This document shows positions 31,381 through 40,389 of a stretch of 64,000 nucleotides of DNA, piece by piece (within the stretch, counting starts at the first letter, position 1; every line of letters begins with the position of its first letter). The notes under the pieces were generated by a model. It was given only the letters and a program-made list of their open reading frames with translations. It had not been told where the DNA came from and made no database searches. The DNA comes from SIG440 sp045586925 (GTDB lineage: Bacteria; Bacillota; Clostridia; Monoglobales; Monoglobaceae): the NCBI GenBank assembly GCA_045586925.1, contig JAZNBG010000034.1, forward strand, positions 1-64,000, read 5' to 3'. Position numbers and translations under genes: made by a program.

Positions 31381-32226
31381 TTAAGAATTGTGCTTTTTTC
31401 TGTATTCCATAGGAGACATTCCTGTTTGCTTTTTGAAAATACGGCTGAAATACATCTGATTGGCATAGCCCACAATTGAGGCAATTTCCGACACGGTATA
31501 GCTTGATGATTCAAGAAGCGATTGCGCAGAGGCAATGCGGCTTGAGAGGATGTATTGCATAGGTGTCACACCTGTATACTTTTTAAAGCTGCGTATAAAC
31601 CACGAAAGGCTGACGTGACATTCTGCGGCATAGTCTTTGATGCTGATATCTGATTTATAGTTATCGTTAAAAAAGTGAACAGCACGGTCAAGCTCTTGAT
31701 TAAAGACGGGTTGACTTTCTTTCTGTTCTGCGCATCTGGAAGTAAGTAAAAATATATTTTGCAACAGCAGAGAAAGCAGCTCCCGAAACCGTGGTGCCGA
31801 GGTTTGCAGTTCGCGTATTATTTGAAGAAAAAGACGGTTGAATTCGGGTGATGTGCCTGTGTGAAAAACATTTTGTCCCGCAAGACCAAAATGCTGTAAA
31901 ATATTCTCTGTATCGGCGCCCGAAAAATGTACCCAAAATACTTCTGGCTTATCGGCGGAATAGTATATGTATTTCTGCATTTCGTCGGGGCGGTAGATGA
32001 TTACGTTTCCGGCAGAAAGAACAGTTTCAGTTTTGTCAAAAAAGAAATGCGCCTGACCCGATGCAATATACAAAAGCTGAAAATCCCGTCTGCCGTGGGG
32101 ACGATAGGTGGTAAATGAACGCCGCCTAATAAGGCGGTAGTTGCCGCAGCTTTTTACCATCAGGGCATTGCTGAAATCAGCATTATCAAAATGTGTATTA
32201 TTAAGATATGCCGCATTTGCATACAT
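31381..32226 (-). CDS. AraC family transcriptional regulator
   Basis: 281 residues. The N-terminal 150 residues are a cupin-like effector domain (GRRDFQLLYIASGQAHFFF, GNVIIYRPDEMQKYIYY). The C-terminal 100 residues hold two helix-turn-helices ending ASIVGYANQMYFSRIFKKQTG followed by MSPMEYRK. Such regulators usually respond to sugars. The target is unclear: it sits between capA and the aromatic operon but is separated from capA by a terminator. Confidence 0.88.
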   Translation of the reverse strand: MYANAAYLNNTHFDNADFSNALMVKSCGNYRLIRRRSFTTYRPHGRRDFQLLYIASGQAHFFFDKTETVLSAGNVIIYRPDEMQKYIYYSADKPEVFWVHFSGADTENILQHFGLAGQNVFHTGTSPEFNRLFLQIIRELQTSAPRFRELLSLLLQNIFLLTSRCAEQKESQPVFNQELDRAVHFFNDNYKSDISIKDYAAECHVSLSWFIRSFKKYTGVTPMQYILSSRIASAQSLLESSSYTVSEIASIVGYANQMYFSRIFKKQTGMSPMEYRKKHNS

Positions 32227-32277
32227 ATTATCATTCCTTTTTTGTGTGTAATATAAATCATTATAACACGCAAAAAC

Positions 32278-32316
32278 AAAGATGACAATAATTAAAAAAT
32301 AAATATTGTCATCTTT
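32278..32316 (-). terminator. Terminator of the M20-capA unit
   Basis: aaagatgacaata (32278-32290) pairs perfectly with tattgtcatcttt (32304-32316); the minus strand continues with TTTTT. Confidence 0.85.
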
Positions 32317-32323
32317 ATGCAGA

Positions 32324-33616
32324 TTATTTCCAACGGCAAGTAATTAATCCGTTATCCTCTAATACGATTTTGGTACCATAAGGCTCGCACATACGGGCTA
32401 AATATTTTGCAATTTCGGGATTATAGCTTCTGCGGGGCAGACCTGTCTCGGATTTATTTCCGTTCATATTCATCTCAATGGGCATCAGGATAAGCTTTTC
32501 AAGTTTTGTGCCGTTTGTTTCCCAATATGGAATTACCGAGCGGAACATACGCGGGTCGGTCATAAGCCCTATAGTAAAGTCCTTGGAACGTTTTTTAAGA
32601 AGCTCGTGTACAGTTGAATCAGATGTAAGTCCGTGTTTTTTGAAGAAATCCTCGGGGGCAAACTCGACATTATAAAGCTGGAGCACAAAATCACCCAGCG
32701 AATAGAAAATCGGACAGTCCTTGTACACCTCGATAGGACGCAAAAGATGCGGTCCGTGTCCAATAATGGCATGAGCACCGGCGTCAATACATCTGTGAGC
32801 AAAATCCTTTAAAAACTGTGCGGGATTTTCTTTTGCATCACCGCTTATTTGATGAGAATGTACAGAAATGATAATGTAATCTGCCTGTAATTGTGCCTCA
32901 TAGATGGCCTTCTCAATACGGTTCATATCTTCTTCGAGCACTTTCATTATGTAAGCAGAATTTTCGCCCACGACAAATTTGAGTTCCCCCAACGCACATT
33001 CATTGTCGGCAAGCTCCGGATAATAGCCCTCCTTGCGGGTGATATCCTTCTCAGCGTTGATGTTGGTAGCTTTGGCAATTCTTTTTATATGCTCAAACTC
33101 GTCTTTTGGAAGTTCGATATACTTTTCAAGACGCAGTCCGTTAATACCGGGACGCCCTTTGACGCGGGGAGATTGTTCGCCTGCCATCATAGAGGGGTCA
33201 AAGCTTGAGTTTACAGCAATAAGGGCAACCCGACCATTTGGCGTTTCAAGATATTTTGGTGCAGAGGCTTCTGCAAGATTATTGCCCGCACCGCTATGCA
33301 CTAATCCGCTTTTGTTTAATGCATCAAGAGTATGCTCAAAGCCGTCATAGAAAAAATCAAGAGCATGATTGTTGTTAAAGCTTGTCATATTAAAACCAAA
33401 TTTCTTGATATCATCCAGAACCTCGGGGTTGGTACGCAGATATGTGCCGCCGCTAAACTGAGAGGCACGTGCTTCGCCTTCGTGATTAAGGGTAGTTTCA
33501 AGGTTGAAAAATCTTGCATCGCCCTGCTTGATAAAGGGAGCAAGTTCGGCTATACCTTCAAATTCTTCATATATCTTTTTTTGGATAATTACATCGCCTA
33601 CCGCAGTAAATTTCAT
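32324..33616 (-). CDS. CapA family protein (metallophosphatase-like)
   Basis: 430 residues. MKFTAVGDVIIQKK opens a calcineurin-like metal site; FFNLETTLNHEGEA, SFNNNHALDFFYDG, SVHSHQISGDAKEN and IIGHGPHLLRPIEVY follow in the CapA order. CapA proteins take part in poly-gamma-glutamate synthesis, but many stand-alone homologues have no known job. There is no signal peptide or membrane anchor here, so a capsule role is doubtful. It starts two bases after the M20 peptidase stop and is probably cotranscribed with it. Confidence 0.85.
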   Translation of the reverse strand: MKFTAVGDVIIQKKIYEEFEGIAELAPFIKQGDARFFNLETTLNHEGEARASQFSGGTYLRTNPEVLDDIKKFGFNMTSFNNNHALDFFYDGFEHTLDALNKSGLVHSGAGNNLAEASAPKYLETPNGRVALIAVNSSFDPSMMAGEQSPRVKGRPGINGLRLEKYIELPKDEFEHIKRIAKATNINAEKDITRKEGYYPELADNECALGELKFVVGENSAYIMKVLEEDMNRIEKAIYEAQLQADYIIISVHSHQISGDAKENPAQFLKDFAHRCIDAGAHAIIGHGPHLLRPIEVYKDCPIFYSLGDFVLQLYNVEFAPEDFFKKHGLTSDSTVHELLKKRSKDFTIGLMTDPRMFRSVIPYWETNGTKLEKLILMPIEMNMNGNKSETGLPRRSYNPEIAKYLARMCEPYGTKIVLEDNGLITCRWK

Positions 33617-33618
33617 AT

Positions 33619-34752
33619 TTATACCTCCATCATTTTTATACCGATTTTGATTGCAATTTCAAGGCCTGAAATGATTGAAGCCTTGTCAACCCATTCTTCG
33701 CGTGTATGTATGCCTTTGTGTATATTTGTGCCAATGCAAAGTGCCGCAACTCCTAAAGAAAGGGGTATGTTGCAATCTGTTGAAGAACTGCTGAATGAGA
33801 CTTTTTCGCCTATAACTTCTTGTATAACAGGCACGGCTATATTCTTTAATTCTTTTATCTTGTCAAATTCAATATTGCTGCACGGCCTTTCGCCAACTTT
33901 TTTGACATTGATCAGGACATTTTCTGAACGGACAGATTCAAAAATGTTTTCAAATTTATTCTGCATAAATTCAAGACATTCCTTATCGTCGGAGCGGTAT
34001 TCACAAAGCATTTTTGCATTTTGTGCTATGGTGTTAATTGATGTACCGCCCGCGATTGTACCAACATTGTATGTTGTTTTAGTTCCTGACTTTTTTGGAA
34101 CTTCAATTTTGTAAATTTCTGAAATTATTGAAGAAAGCCTTTCGATTGCGTTGCAATTTCCAAATGCACCATAAGAATGTCCACCTTCGGTAAGAACTTC
34201 AACTTCGTAGCGATGCGAGCCGACACAACGGTCGGCAACAACATTCAGGTTGCTGTCAAAGGTGATAAATCTTGCAATTCTCCCGTTGTAATCTTTAAAC
34301 AACTGTCTTGTTCCTTTAAGATTACCAAGCCCCTCTTCGCAGGAATTACATACAAACATAATGCCTTTATCGGGGGTAAGTTTATTTTCAACAAAAAATT
34401 TAGCCATCATCAAAAGAACAACTACGCTGGCGGTGTCATCCGCGACTCCCGGGCTGTGTATTTTTTTGCCATCATCAAAGTAAGGCATAGCTTCCGTATC
34501 GGGGAAAACTGTGTCTGTATGTGCGGCAAAAACGGTTATTTCATTGCTTGTGTCACAATTAAGAGGGAAAATAACATTAAGGGCATCATCAATATACACG
34601 CCATTGGCTCCAATGTTTTCAAGCCAATTTTTACAATACTCAGCACGTTTTTGCTCAAAGTGTGATGGTGCAGGGATGTTGCAAAGTTCCTTTAATGTTT
34701 TGAATATCTGGTCTTTGTTTTGAACGATATAGTTTTTAATTAGTTTGTCCAT
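33619..34752 (-). CDS. M20 family metallopeptidase
   Basis: 377 residues. Metal motif FAAHTDTVFPD, the bridging Asp in GVADDTASVV, and the catalytic Glu with its neighbour in NSCEEGLGNLKG; a dimerisation domain lies between about 180 and 300 (GGHSYGAFGN, AGGTSINTIAQ). The pattern fits peptidase T-like/ArgE-like deacylases that cleave small peptides or N-acyl amino acids. Cotranscription with a CapA-like gene suggests turnover of a modified amino acid or a gamma-glutamyl compound, as an inference. Confidence 0.85.
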   Translation of the reverse strand: MDKLIKNYIVQNKDQIFKTLKELCNIPAPSHFEQKRAEYCKNWLENIGANGVYIDDALNVIFPLNCDTSNEITVFAAHTDTVFPDTEAMPYFDDGKKIHSPGVADDTASVVVLLMMAKFFVENKLTPDKGIMFVCNSCEEGLGNLKGTRQLFKDYNGRIARFITFDSNLNVVADRCVGSHRYEVEVLTEGGHSYGAFGNCNAIERLSSIISEIYKIEVPKKSGTKTTYNVGTIAGGTSINTIAQNAKMLCEYRSDDKECLEFMQNKFENIFESVRSENVLINVKKVGERPCSNIEFDKIKELKNIAVPVIQEVIGEKVSFSSSSTDCNIPLSLGVAALCIGTNIHKGIHTREEWVDKASIISGLEIAIKIGIKMMEV

Positions 34753-34765
34753 ATTTCATTCTCCT

Positions 34766-34957
34766 TTATCTGCAATTATATTTGCCTGAAATCCATCCTC
34801 CTGTAATATCAAAAGTTGCCATTCCGATAACAAAAGCATTTTTATCATATTTATTAATATTCTTCTTAAGCGATGATGCTTGCTGTGGCTTGAGAACAGC
34901 AACAATGAATTTTTTTGAAATGGTCAAATACAAAACGGTTAATATTAGCTTTTTCAT
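34766..34957 (-). CDS. Small DUF2179-like protein, possible remnant of a YitT-family gene
   Basis: 63 residues from the ATG at 34957, with GGAGG eight bases upstream. LTVLYLTISKKFIVAVLKPQ followed by NKYDKNAFVIGMATFDITGG resembles the soluble C-terminal DUF2179 domain of YitT-type membrane proteins, but all membrane helices of such proteins are missing. A good ribosome-binding site shows it may still be translated ahead of the M20 gene. It could be a decayed gene or a stand-alone domain. Confidence 0.5.
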   Translation of the reverse strand: MKKLILTVLYLTISKKFIVAVLKPQQASSLKKNINKYDKNAFVIGMATFDITGGWISGKYNCR

Positions 34958-34996
34958 ATATATATCCTCCACGTTAGTATTTTAGCTTACGATTAC

Positions 34997-35014
34997 ACAA
35001 TTGTAAATAATTGT
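34997..35014. promoter_or_regulatory. Candidate LysR operator
   Basis: Dyad ACAATT-n6-AATTGT between the LysR gene and the divergent 34957 gene, matching the T-n11-A layout used by LysR regulators. Confidence 0.5.
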
Positions 35015-35025
35015 TTAGATTGTTC

Positions 35026-35054
35026 TTGCGCTAACTTTGGCGATGTGGTAAAAT
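35026..35054 (+). promoter_or_regulatory. Promoter of the LysR gene
   Basis: -35 TTGCGC (35026-35031), -10 TAAAAT (35049-35054), 17-base spacer, extended -10 TG. Confidence 0.55.
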
Positions 35055-35087
35055 GTATATTAATTAATCTACCAAAGGAGCAGGATG

Positions 35088-35936
35088 ATGGAAATATTAC
35101 AGTTACGTTACTTTTTTGAAAGCGCTAAACGAGGGAGTTTTGCAAAAACGGCAGAAAAATATATGGTTCCCGCAACATCGGTTTCTGCCTCGGTAAAAAG
35201 ACTTGAAAAGGAGCTTGGTTGTGAATTGTTTCACCGCAATTGTAACCGAATAACATTAAATGACAATGGAAAAAGACTTATGCAATCACTATCTGTTGTT
35301 TTTGATGAACTGGAGAGTGCTGTTGACGAACTTACCTCGCAGAGCACAGATACCCGTGAAATCAAAATGCTTGTGCGGGCAATGCGTGGAGAGATAACCG
35401 ACCATATTATCGAATATAAAACCAAGCATCCACATATATCTTTTATGACTATTTTTGACTTTAATGAAAAGAATTTTGAAAATTACGACATCATCATTGA
35501 TGAAGAATGCGACAAATATCCCGAATACGAAAAAATTGATTTATATACTACCAATATTCGCCTGAGAGTATCAGCAAAGTGTCCGCTTTGCGGTGAAAAG
35601 CTGACATTAAAACAGTTGAGCAATCACTCCTTTATTTCAATAGGTGAAAATAACAGTATGCACAAAATTCTGATTAATGCCTGCAAAAAGGCGGGATTTG
35701 CACCCAATATTGTTGTACAGAGCAACGATATTTTGTGTAACAGAAAATGTGTGGAAGCCGGTGTAGGAATCGGACTTGGCAGAGAATATTCACATTCGAA
35801 AAAATCTGAGAATACTGTATACCTTGATGTTATCGATTTTAATGAAAAACAGACTATTTGTGCTTACTATCGAAAACAGTCTGCTTATGGGAATGTAGAA
35901 CACTTTCTTAAGTTTTTAAAAAGCAAAAGTATATAG
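35088..35936 (+). CDS. LysR family transcriptional regulator
   Basis: 282 residues from the second of two adjacent ATGs (AAAGGAG seven bases upstream). Helix-turn-helix: LQLRYFFESAKRGSFAKTAE, then SVSASVKRLEKELGCELF. The effector domain is shorter than average and contains a CPLCGEKL cysteine pair, unusual in the family. It is divergent from the small 34957 gene, the M20 peptidase and capA, which are its likely targets. Confidence 0.88.
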   Translation: MEILQLRYFFESAKRGSFAKTAEKYMVPATSVSASVKRLEKELGCELFHRNCNRITLNDNGKRLMQSLSVVFDELESAVDELTSQSTDTREIKMLVRAMRGEITDHIIEYKTKHPHISFMTIFDFNEKNFENYDIIIDEECDKYPEYEKIDLYTTNIRLRVSAKCPLCGEKLTLKQLSNHSFISIGENNSMHKILINACKKAGFAPNIVVQSNDILCNRKCVEAGVGIGLGREYSHSKKSENTVYLDVIDFNEKQTICAYYRKQSAYGNVEHFLKFLKSKSI

Positions 35937-36019
35937 ATGCCAGAAGTTAATAGTTCAATTTTGTGCATATTTTGTTCAATTATAGTTATTGTATAAAGAT
36001 GAGAGCGGCTTTATAATTT

Positions 36020-36039
36020 AGTCAGGAATAATTCTGACT
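36020..36039 (+). promoter_or_regulatory. Hairpin or operator just before galactokinase
   Basis: agtcagga (36020-36027) pairs with ttctgact (36032-36039) with one G-T pair, directly before the ribosome-binding site. It could be an operator or an mRNA hairpin. Confidence 0.35.
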
Positions 36040-36050
36040 GGAGATATATG

Positions 36051-37349
36051 ATGAAAATAACAGAATTTTTAACCGAACTTGATAAGGGTAAGTACAATAA
36101 TACACTGTCCGTTCTTTACGGATGTGATGAGGTTAATGCTCAAAAGGCAAGATATGCCGGGGCAGTAAGGAAATTTACTGAGATTTATCCACAAAATGAT
36201 GAAATAGGCATATTCTCTGCACCGGGAAGATCTGAGATTGGTGGAAATCACACCGACCATCAGCACGGATGCGTTCTGGCGGCAGCGGTAGACGTGGATG
36301 TTATTGCGGTTATCGGCTTTAATGATTCGGACTTAATAAAAGTCGTGTCAGAGGGCTACACGCCATTTTCCATAAAGCTTGACAGCCTTGATCCTGATCC
36401 ACAAGACAATGGCACAGCAGCAATGATTCGCGGAATTGTGTCAAAATTTACGGAAGCGGGCATAAAGGTTGGCGGATTTGATATGTACGCAACCTCGGAT
36501 GTTTTGTCGGGCAGCGGAATTTCTTCATCGGCGGCATTTGAAACTCTTATAGGAACGGTGATTGATAAGCACTATAATGATGGCAAAGCCGGAGCTGTAG
36601 AGATTGCAAAAATCGGTCAATATGCAGAAAATAACTATTTCGGCAAAAAAAGCGGACTTATGGACCAGATGGTAAGTTCGGTGGGTGGTTTTGTATTCAT
36701 TGATTTTAAGAATACAGAAAATCCATTTATTGAAAGCTGCAATGTTGATTTTGGCGCCTTTGGCTACGATTTGTTTATTACGGACACAAAGGGCAGTCAC
36801 GCCGACCTTTCGGACGAATATTCGGCTGTTCCTGCTGAAATGCGTTCTGTTGCCGAGTTCTTTGGTAAGGAATATTTGCGTCAGGTAGATTGCAACGAAT
36901 TCTGGGCAAGGCTTCCTGAAATACGAAAGGTATGTTGTGACCGTGCAATTATGCGTGCGATGCACTTCCTTGACGAAAATCTGCGCCCAAGGGCGGAGTT
37001 TGATGCCCTGAAGGCAGGAGATATAGCAGAATTTTTAAGATTGGTGAATGAGTCGGGTGAGTCATCTGAAAGACTTTTGCAGAACATTTATTCAGTAAAA
37101 AAGCCTCTTGAACAGGCGGTAAGTTTAGGTCTTGCAATAAGCCGCAAGGTGTTATGCGGTGAAGGTGCCTGTCGTGTTCATGGCGGAGGGTTTGCAGGAA
37201 CAATTCAGGCATTTGTGCCAAAGAAAAAGTCGTCAGAGTATAAGGCGGCTCTTGACCGAATTTTCGGGACAGGAAGCTGTCGGCTTATGAGAATACGCCC
37301 CGTTGGCGGTATTGATTTTATAGAATATGCAGAAGGAAAAGTCGGTTGA
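36051..37349 (+). CDS. galK: Galactokinase-like GHMP kinase
   Basis: 432 residues. The galactokinase signature appears as APGRSEIGGNHTDHQHG, a variant of GRVNLIGEHTDYNGG. The phosphate loop is SDVLSGSGISSSAAFE and the C-terminal GHMP motif is CRVHGGGFAGTIQAF. The start at 36051 is seven bases from TGGAG. The altered signature suggests a clade-specific form or different sugar preference; galactose remains the best guess. No other Leloir genes are adjacent. Confidence 0.85.
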   Translation: MKITEFLTELDKGKYNNTLSVLYGCDEVNAQKARYAGAVRKFTEIYPQNDEIGIFSAPGRSEIGGNHTDHQHGCVLAAAVDVDVIAVIGFNDSDLIKVVSEGYTPFSIKLDSLDPDPQDNGTAAMIRGIVSKFTEAGIKVGGFDMYATSDVLSGSGISSSAAFETLIGTVIDKHYNDGKAGAVEIAKIGQYAENNYFGKKSGLMDQMVSSVGGFVFIDFKNTENPFIESCNVDFGAFGYDLFITDTKGSHADLSDEYSAVPAEMRSVAEFFGKEYLRQVDCNEFWARLPEIRKVCCDRAIMRAMHFLDENLRPRAEFDALKAGDIAEFLRLVNESGESSERLLQNIYSVKKPLEQAVSLGLAISRKVLCGEGACRVHGGGFAGTIQAFVPKKKSSEYKAALDRIFGTGSCRLMRIRPVGGIDFIEYAEGKVG

Positions 37350-37372
37350 TGCATTTGCATTAACCGACTTTT
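37337..37372. terminator. Terminator after galK
   Basis: aaaagtcggtt (37337-37347) pairs perfectly with aaccgactttt (37362-37372); it includes the stop region and lies before the convergent DUF4363 gene. Confidence 0.8.
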
Positions 37373-37383
37373 CGCATTTTATA

Positions 37384-37764
37384 TCACAGAATTTCTTCTA
37401 TATGAAATCCTTCCTGATGCGGAATGTGTTCCACCAGTTTTTTAAACATTATAAATTCTCCAAAGAAATCGGGTTTTTGCTGAAGCTCTGCATAGGCACG
37501 GCTTTGGGTCAGTGATATTTCAATCTGTTCGATTTCTTTGGTGGATATGGTCAGGGATGCCCAGGTCCGTTTTTTGTCCCAAAGGCTTCGTATATAATCA
37601 ATCTTTTTGACAGCCTCGTCCCAGCGGCTTTCGGCTGCAAGGGTGTAGACACGCTCGCACTCGGCCGATATATCATTTGCAAGAGATACCATAACAAAAG
37701 CGTGTATACCGATAAAGATGCAAATTGCTACAAATATTGATACTGCCGATATAAAAGCCTTCAT
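37384..37764 (-). CDS. DUF4363 family membrane-anchored protein
   Basis: 126 residues with one N-terminal membrane helix (VSIFVAICIFIGIHAFVMV) and an extracytoplasmic helical part with heptad-like Leu/Ile spacing. It is found, from memory, next to DUF421 genes in spore-forming Firmicutes, as here, where the two genes overlap by a single base. The function is unknown; a spore membrane role is an inference from that pairing. Confidence 0.75.
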   Translation of the reverse strand: MKAFISAVSIFVAICIFIGIHAFVMVSLANDISAECERVYTLAAESRWDEAVKKIDYIRSLWDKKRTWASLTISTKEIEQIEISLTQSRAYAELQQKPDFFGEFIMFKKLVEHIPHQEGFHIEEIL

Positions 37765-38459
37765 TACCTGTTTTTCCCCTTTCCTTTGTCGTTAGGAATA
37801 ATTACAATTTCTCCTGACTTATCTGCCGTCATACAAAATACCTCGTCAGGTTTGGAAATTTTATGCTTTTTTAGTGTGGTACGCAACCAATGGTTATTAA
37901 AGCCAAGACGTTTTATGTTGTTGTGGTTGATGTGACCATTGTCTATTATTACATAGCTCAGTAAAACTGGTGAGGAGCCTTCTATGCCTAAGTCCGAAAG
38001 GCAAACAGGGCGTTTATCATCCTTTGGAATAACGCTGACATTGCCGTTTGTTTCCATTATAATATATTCAACCTCTGAAAGCGAGGTAGCTCCTGTATTC
38101 CTTATAGTTTCCATAAGGTCGTTCAGGTTAAACCGCTGTTTTTCCATTTCGGTCTGGTTTATAGAACCTTTTTCATAAAATACACTGGGCGTGCCGAAAA
38201 ATATTTTTCGTATAGTGAAATTTTTATATGCTCCATATGAAAGCAAAACCTCAAGTATAAGCAGCAGTGCAATGGCAATAAGACTTGTTAGTATGGGAAG
38301 CGACGAGTCCTGAACGGGTGCGGCTGCAACCTCTGAAATTATGATTGTCACAACAAGCTCTGACGGCTCCAACTCTCCAATTTGACGTTTGCCAAGCATA
38401 CGCAACGATAGTATGGTGAAAAAGTATATGATAATTGTTCGGATAAAGGTAATAAGCAT
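37764..38459 (-). CDS. DUF421 (YetF-like) membrane protein
   Basis: 231 residues from the ATG at 38459, which has AGGAGGG nine bases upstream. Three N-terminal membrane helices with RMLGKRQIGELEPSELVVTI, the DUF421 hallmark, are followed by a soluble domain with a PSVFYEKGSIN and LGFNNHWLRTTLKKH. YetF-type proteins are spore or cell membrane proteins of unknown mechanism, some linked to germinant receptor function. Confidence 0.85.
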   Translation of the reverse strand: MLITFIRTIIIYFFTILSLRMLGKRQIGELEPSELVVTIIISEVAAAPVQDSSLPILTSLIAIALLLILEVLLSYGAYKNFTIRKIFFGTPSVFYEKGSINQTEMEKQRFNLNDLMETIRNTGATSLSEVEYIIMETNGNVSVIPKDDKRPVCLSDLGIEGSSPVLLSYVIIDNGHINHNNIKRLGFNNHWLRTTLKKHKISKPDEVFCMTADKSGEIVIIPNDKGKGKNR

Positions 38460-38575
38460 AACAAGATTCCCTCCTGTTGATACTGTTTCCACTTCTGCAA
38501 AATTTATGTATTTATGCACAGATTAGTGTTTTCGGCATATTATGTTATGTAAAAAACTTTTTGAGGAGTGTTTTG

Positions 38576-38962
38576 ATGGACGGCTATATTCTTGTTCAGG
38601 TTTCCACGGCAGACCGGGCTATACCTATTGTTGATGCAAATGTAATTATATCCAGACCTACCGATGACGGCGAGGAGCTGATACGGGTTCTTAAAACCGA
38701 CCGTAGCGGAAAAACAGAGATTGTCGCAGTTCCTGCGCCACCTGCAGCAAATTCGCAGACCCCGGATGATATCGGAACAAGGTTTTATAAGTACAATATA
38801 CGTGTGGATTATCCCGGATACATAACTACCGAAAACGTAAATGTTCCGGTGTTTGAGGGGCAAAAATCAATTCAATCGGTTTCACTAATTCCCTTATCCG
38901 AGGGTGACGAGCGGGGAAAGACGATTACTGTTACTGAAGAAGAACCCTTTGAAAATGAATGA
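38576..38962 (+). CDS. Carboxypeptidase-regulatory-like beta-sandwich protein
   Basis: 128 residues from the ATG at 38576 (GAGGAG upstream). GYILVQVSTADRAIPIVDAN, LKTDRSGKTEIVAVPAP and IRVDYPGYITTENVNVPV are the strands of a small transthyretin/CarboxypepD_reg-like fold. No signal peptide. It opens a three-gene unit with two peptidoglycan-binding-domain genes, so a role in spore cortex or wall assembly inside the mother cell is plausible. I do not know a gene name. Confidence 0.65.
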   Translation: MDGYILVQVSTADRAIPIVDANVIISRPTDDGEELIRVLKTDRSGKTEIVAVPAPPAANSQTPDDIGTRFYKYNIRVDYPGYITTENVNVPVFEGQKSIQSVSLIPLSEGDERGKTITVTEEEPFENE

Positions 38963-38977
38963 AAGGAGGCGGTATAG

Positions 38978-40375
38978 ATGATAGGAAGACCCTATATTCC
39001 CGAAACAATAACTGTTCATCTGGGGGCACCTGATGCTGATGCCGAAAACGTGACGGTCAGCTTTGCGGATTACATAAAGAATGTTGCATCAAGTGAAATT
39101 TATCCCACCTGGCCTGAAAGTGCTTTGCGTGCAAATATATATGCACAGATATCATATGCTTTAAACCGCATTTATACCGAATGGTATCGGTCACGTGGTT
39201 ATAATTTTGATATAACAAACTCGACGGCATTTGACCAGTCTTTTGTAAAAAATCGTGACGTTTTTGAAAATATCAGCCTGATTGTTGACGAAATATTTAA
39301 TGATTATATCCGCCGTCAAGGCAATATCGAGCCTTTGTTTGCTGCCTTCTGCGATGGTCGGGAGGTGACCTGTGACGGACTTTCACAATGGGGGTCGGTA
39401 GAGCTTGCCAATCAGGGCTTGGGACCATACGATATTCTTATCCGTTATTATGGTGATGATATTGAGCTTGTTCAGGATGCACCTATACAGAATGTAACCG
39501 AAACTTATCCCGGTGCACCGCTGCGTCTTGGCAGTTCGGGGCAGGAGGTGCGTACAATACAAACTCAGCTTAACCGGATTTCAAGAGATTATCCTCTTAT
39601 TCCTAAAATAACAACAGTTGATGGGGTGTTTGGACAGGAAACTGAAGATGCTGTCAGAAAATTTCAGGATATTTTCAACCTTACTGTTGATGGCATAATC
39701 GGCAAGGCAACCTGGTATAGGATAAAATCCATTTTTGTGGCGGTTGCACGGCTTGGAGCACTCAATTCCGAGGGAATACGCCTTGCAGATGTGTCAAAGA
39801 ATTTTGTCACCGAGGTAAGACGTGGCGATACAGGCAACCCTGTGCGTGTCATACAGTATTATCTGGCGGTTATTGCTGTGTATAATAATTCTGTTCCTTC
39901 GGTTAACATTGACGGAATTTTTGGCGACTCTACCGAAAACTCGGTTCGCAGCTTTCAACGTGCAAATGGATTGCCGGAAACAGGAGTGGTGGACGAAACT
40001 ACATGGAATGAGCTTAATCGCACATATCTGGGTATTTTAGAGAGCTATCCTCCTCAGTTTATAGCCGAGGATTATGCACCATATCCCGGCACACCGCTGA
40101 CCGTTGGCAGTCAGGGCGATGCGGTAAGAGCGCTCCAGACAAGACTTAGCCTTATATCGCGGTTCTATGAAAACGTTCCTGATATTGAGGTTACGGGCAC
40201 TTTTGACGAGCAAACCCAAAATGCAGCCGATGTCTTTGCAGAAGATCAGGGTCTTCCGCCTAAAGGCTTTGTGGGTCCCGGGTTGTGGAAGTTGATTGAG
40301 GACACGTATTTTAATTTAAAAAACGGTGACCTTAAAACTCCGGGTCAGTATCCGGGTTATGCGGTAAATAATTAA
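38978..40375 (+). CDS. SpoIID-like domain plus three peptidoglycan-binding domains
   Basis: 465 residues, no signal peptide. Residues 25-170 resemble the SpoIID lytic transglycosylase: FADYIKNVASSEIYPTWPES (with the catalytic-type Glu in SSEIY), ALRANIYAQISYALNRIY, and the CDGLSQWGSVELANQGLG motif. Three PG_binding_1 repeats follow, each with the GxxVRxxQ and GxxGxxTxxAVxxFQ pattern, for example LGSSGQEVRTIQTQL and VDGVFGQETEDAVRKFQ. The absence of a signal peptide is at odds with a classical SpoIID and suggests action inside the sporulating mother cell or after lysis. Confidence 0.7.
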   Translation: MIGRPYIPETITVHLGAPDADAENVTVSFADYIKNVASSEIYPTWPESALRANIYAQISYALNRIYTEWYRSRGYNFDITNSTAFDQSFVKNRDVFENISLIVDEIFNDYIRRQGNIEPLFAAFCDGREVTCDGLSQWGSVELANQGLGPYDILIRYYGDDIELVQDAPIQNVTETYPGAPLRLGSSGQEVRTIQTQLNRISRDYPLIPKITTVDGVFGQETEDAVRKFQDIFNLTVDGIIGKATWYRIKSIFVAVARLGALNSEGIRLADVSKNFVTEVRRGDTGNPVRVIQYYLAVIAVYNNSVPSVNIDGIFGDSTENSVRSFQRANGLPETGVVDETTWNELNRTYLGILESYPPQFIAEDYAPYPGTPLTVGSQGDAVRALQTRLSLISRFYENVPDIEVTGTFDEQTQNAADVFAEDQGLPPKGFVGPGLWKLIEDTYFNLKNGDLKTPGQYPGYAVNN

Positions 40376-40389
40376 AGGAGACGATCCAA

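Noticed and set aside
33332..34114. 260-residue plus-strand open frame across capA and the M20 peptidase gene
   Set aside because: It is antisense to two conserved genes, has no ribosome-binding site and no recognisable domain.
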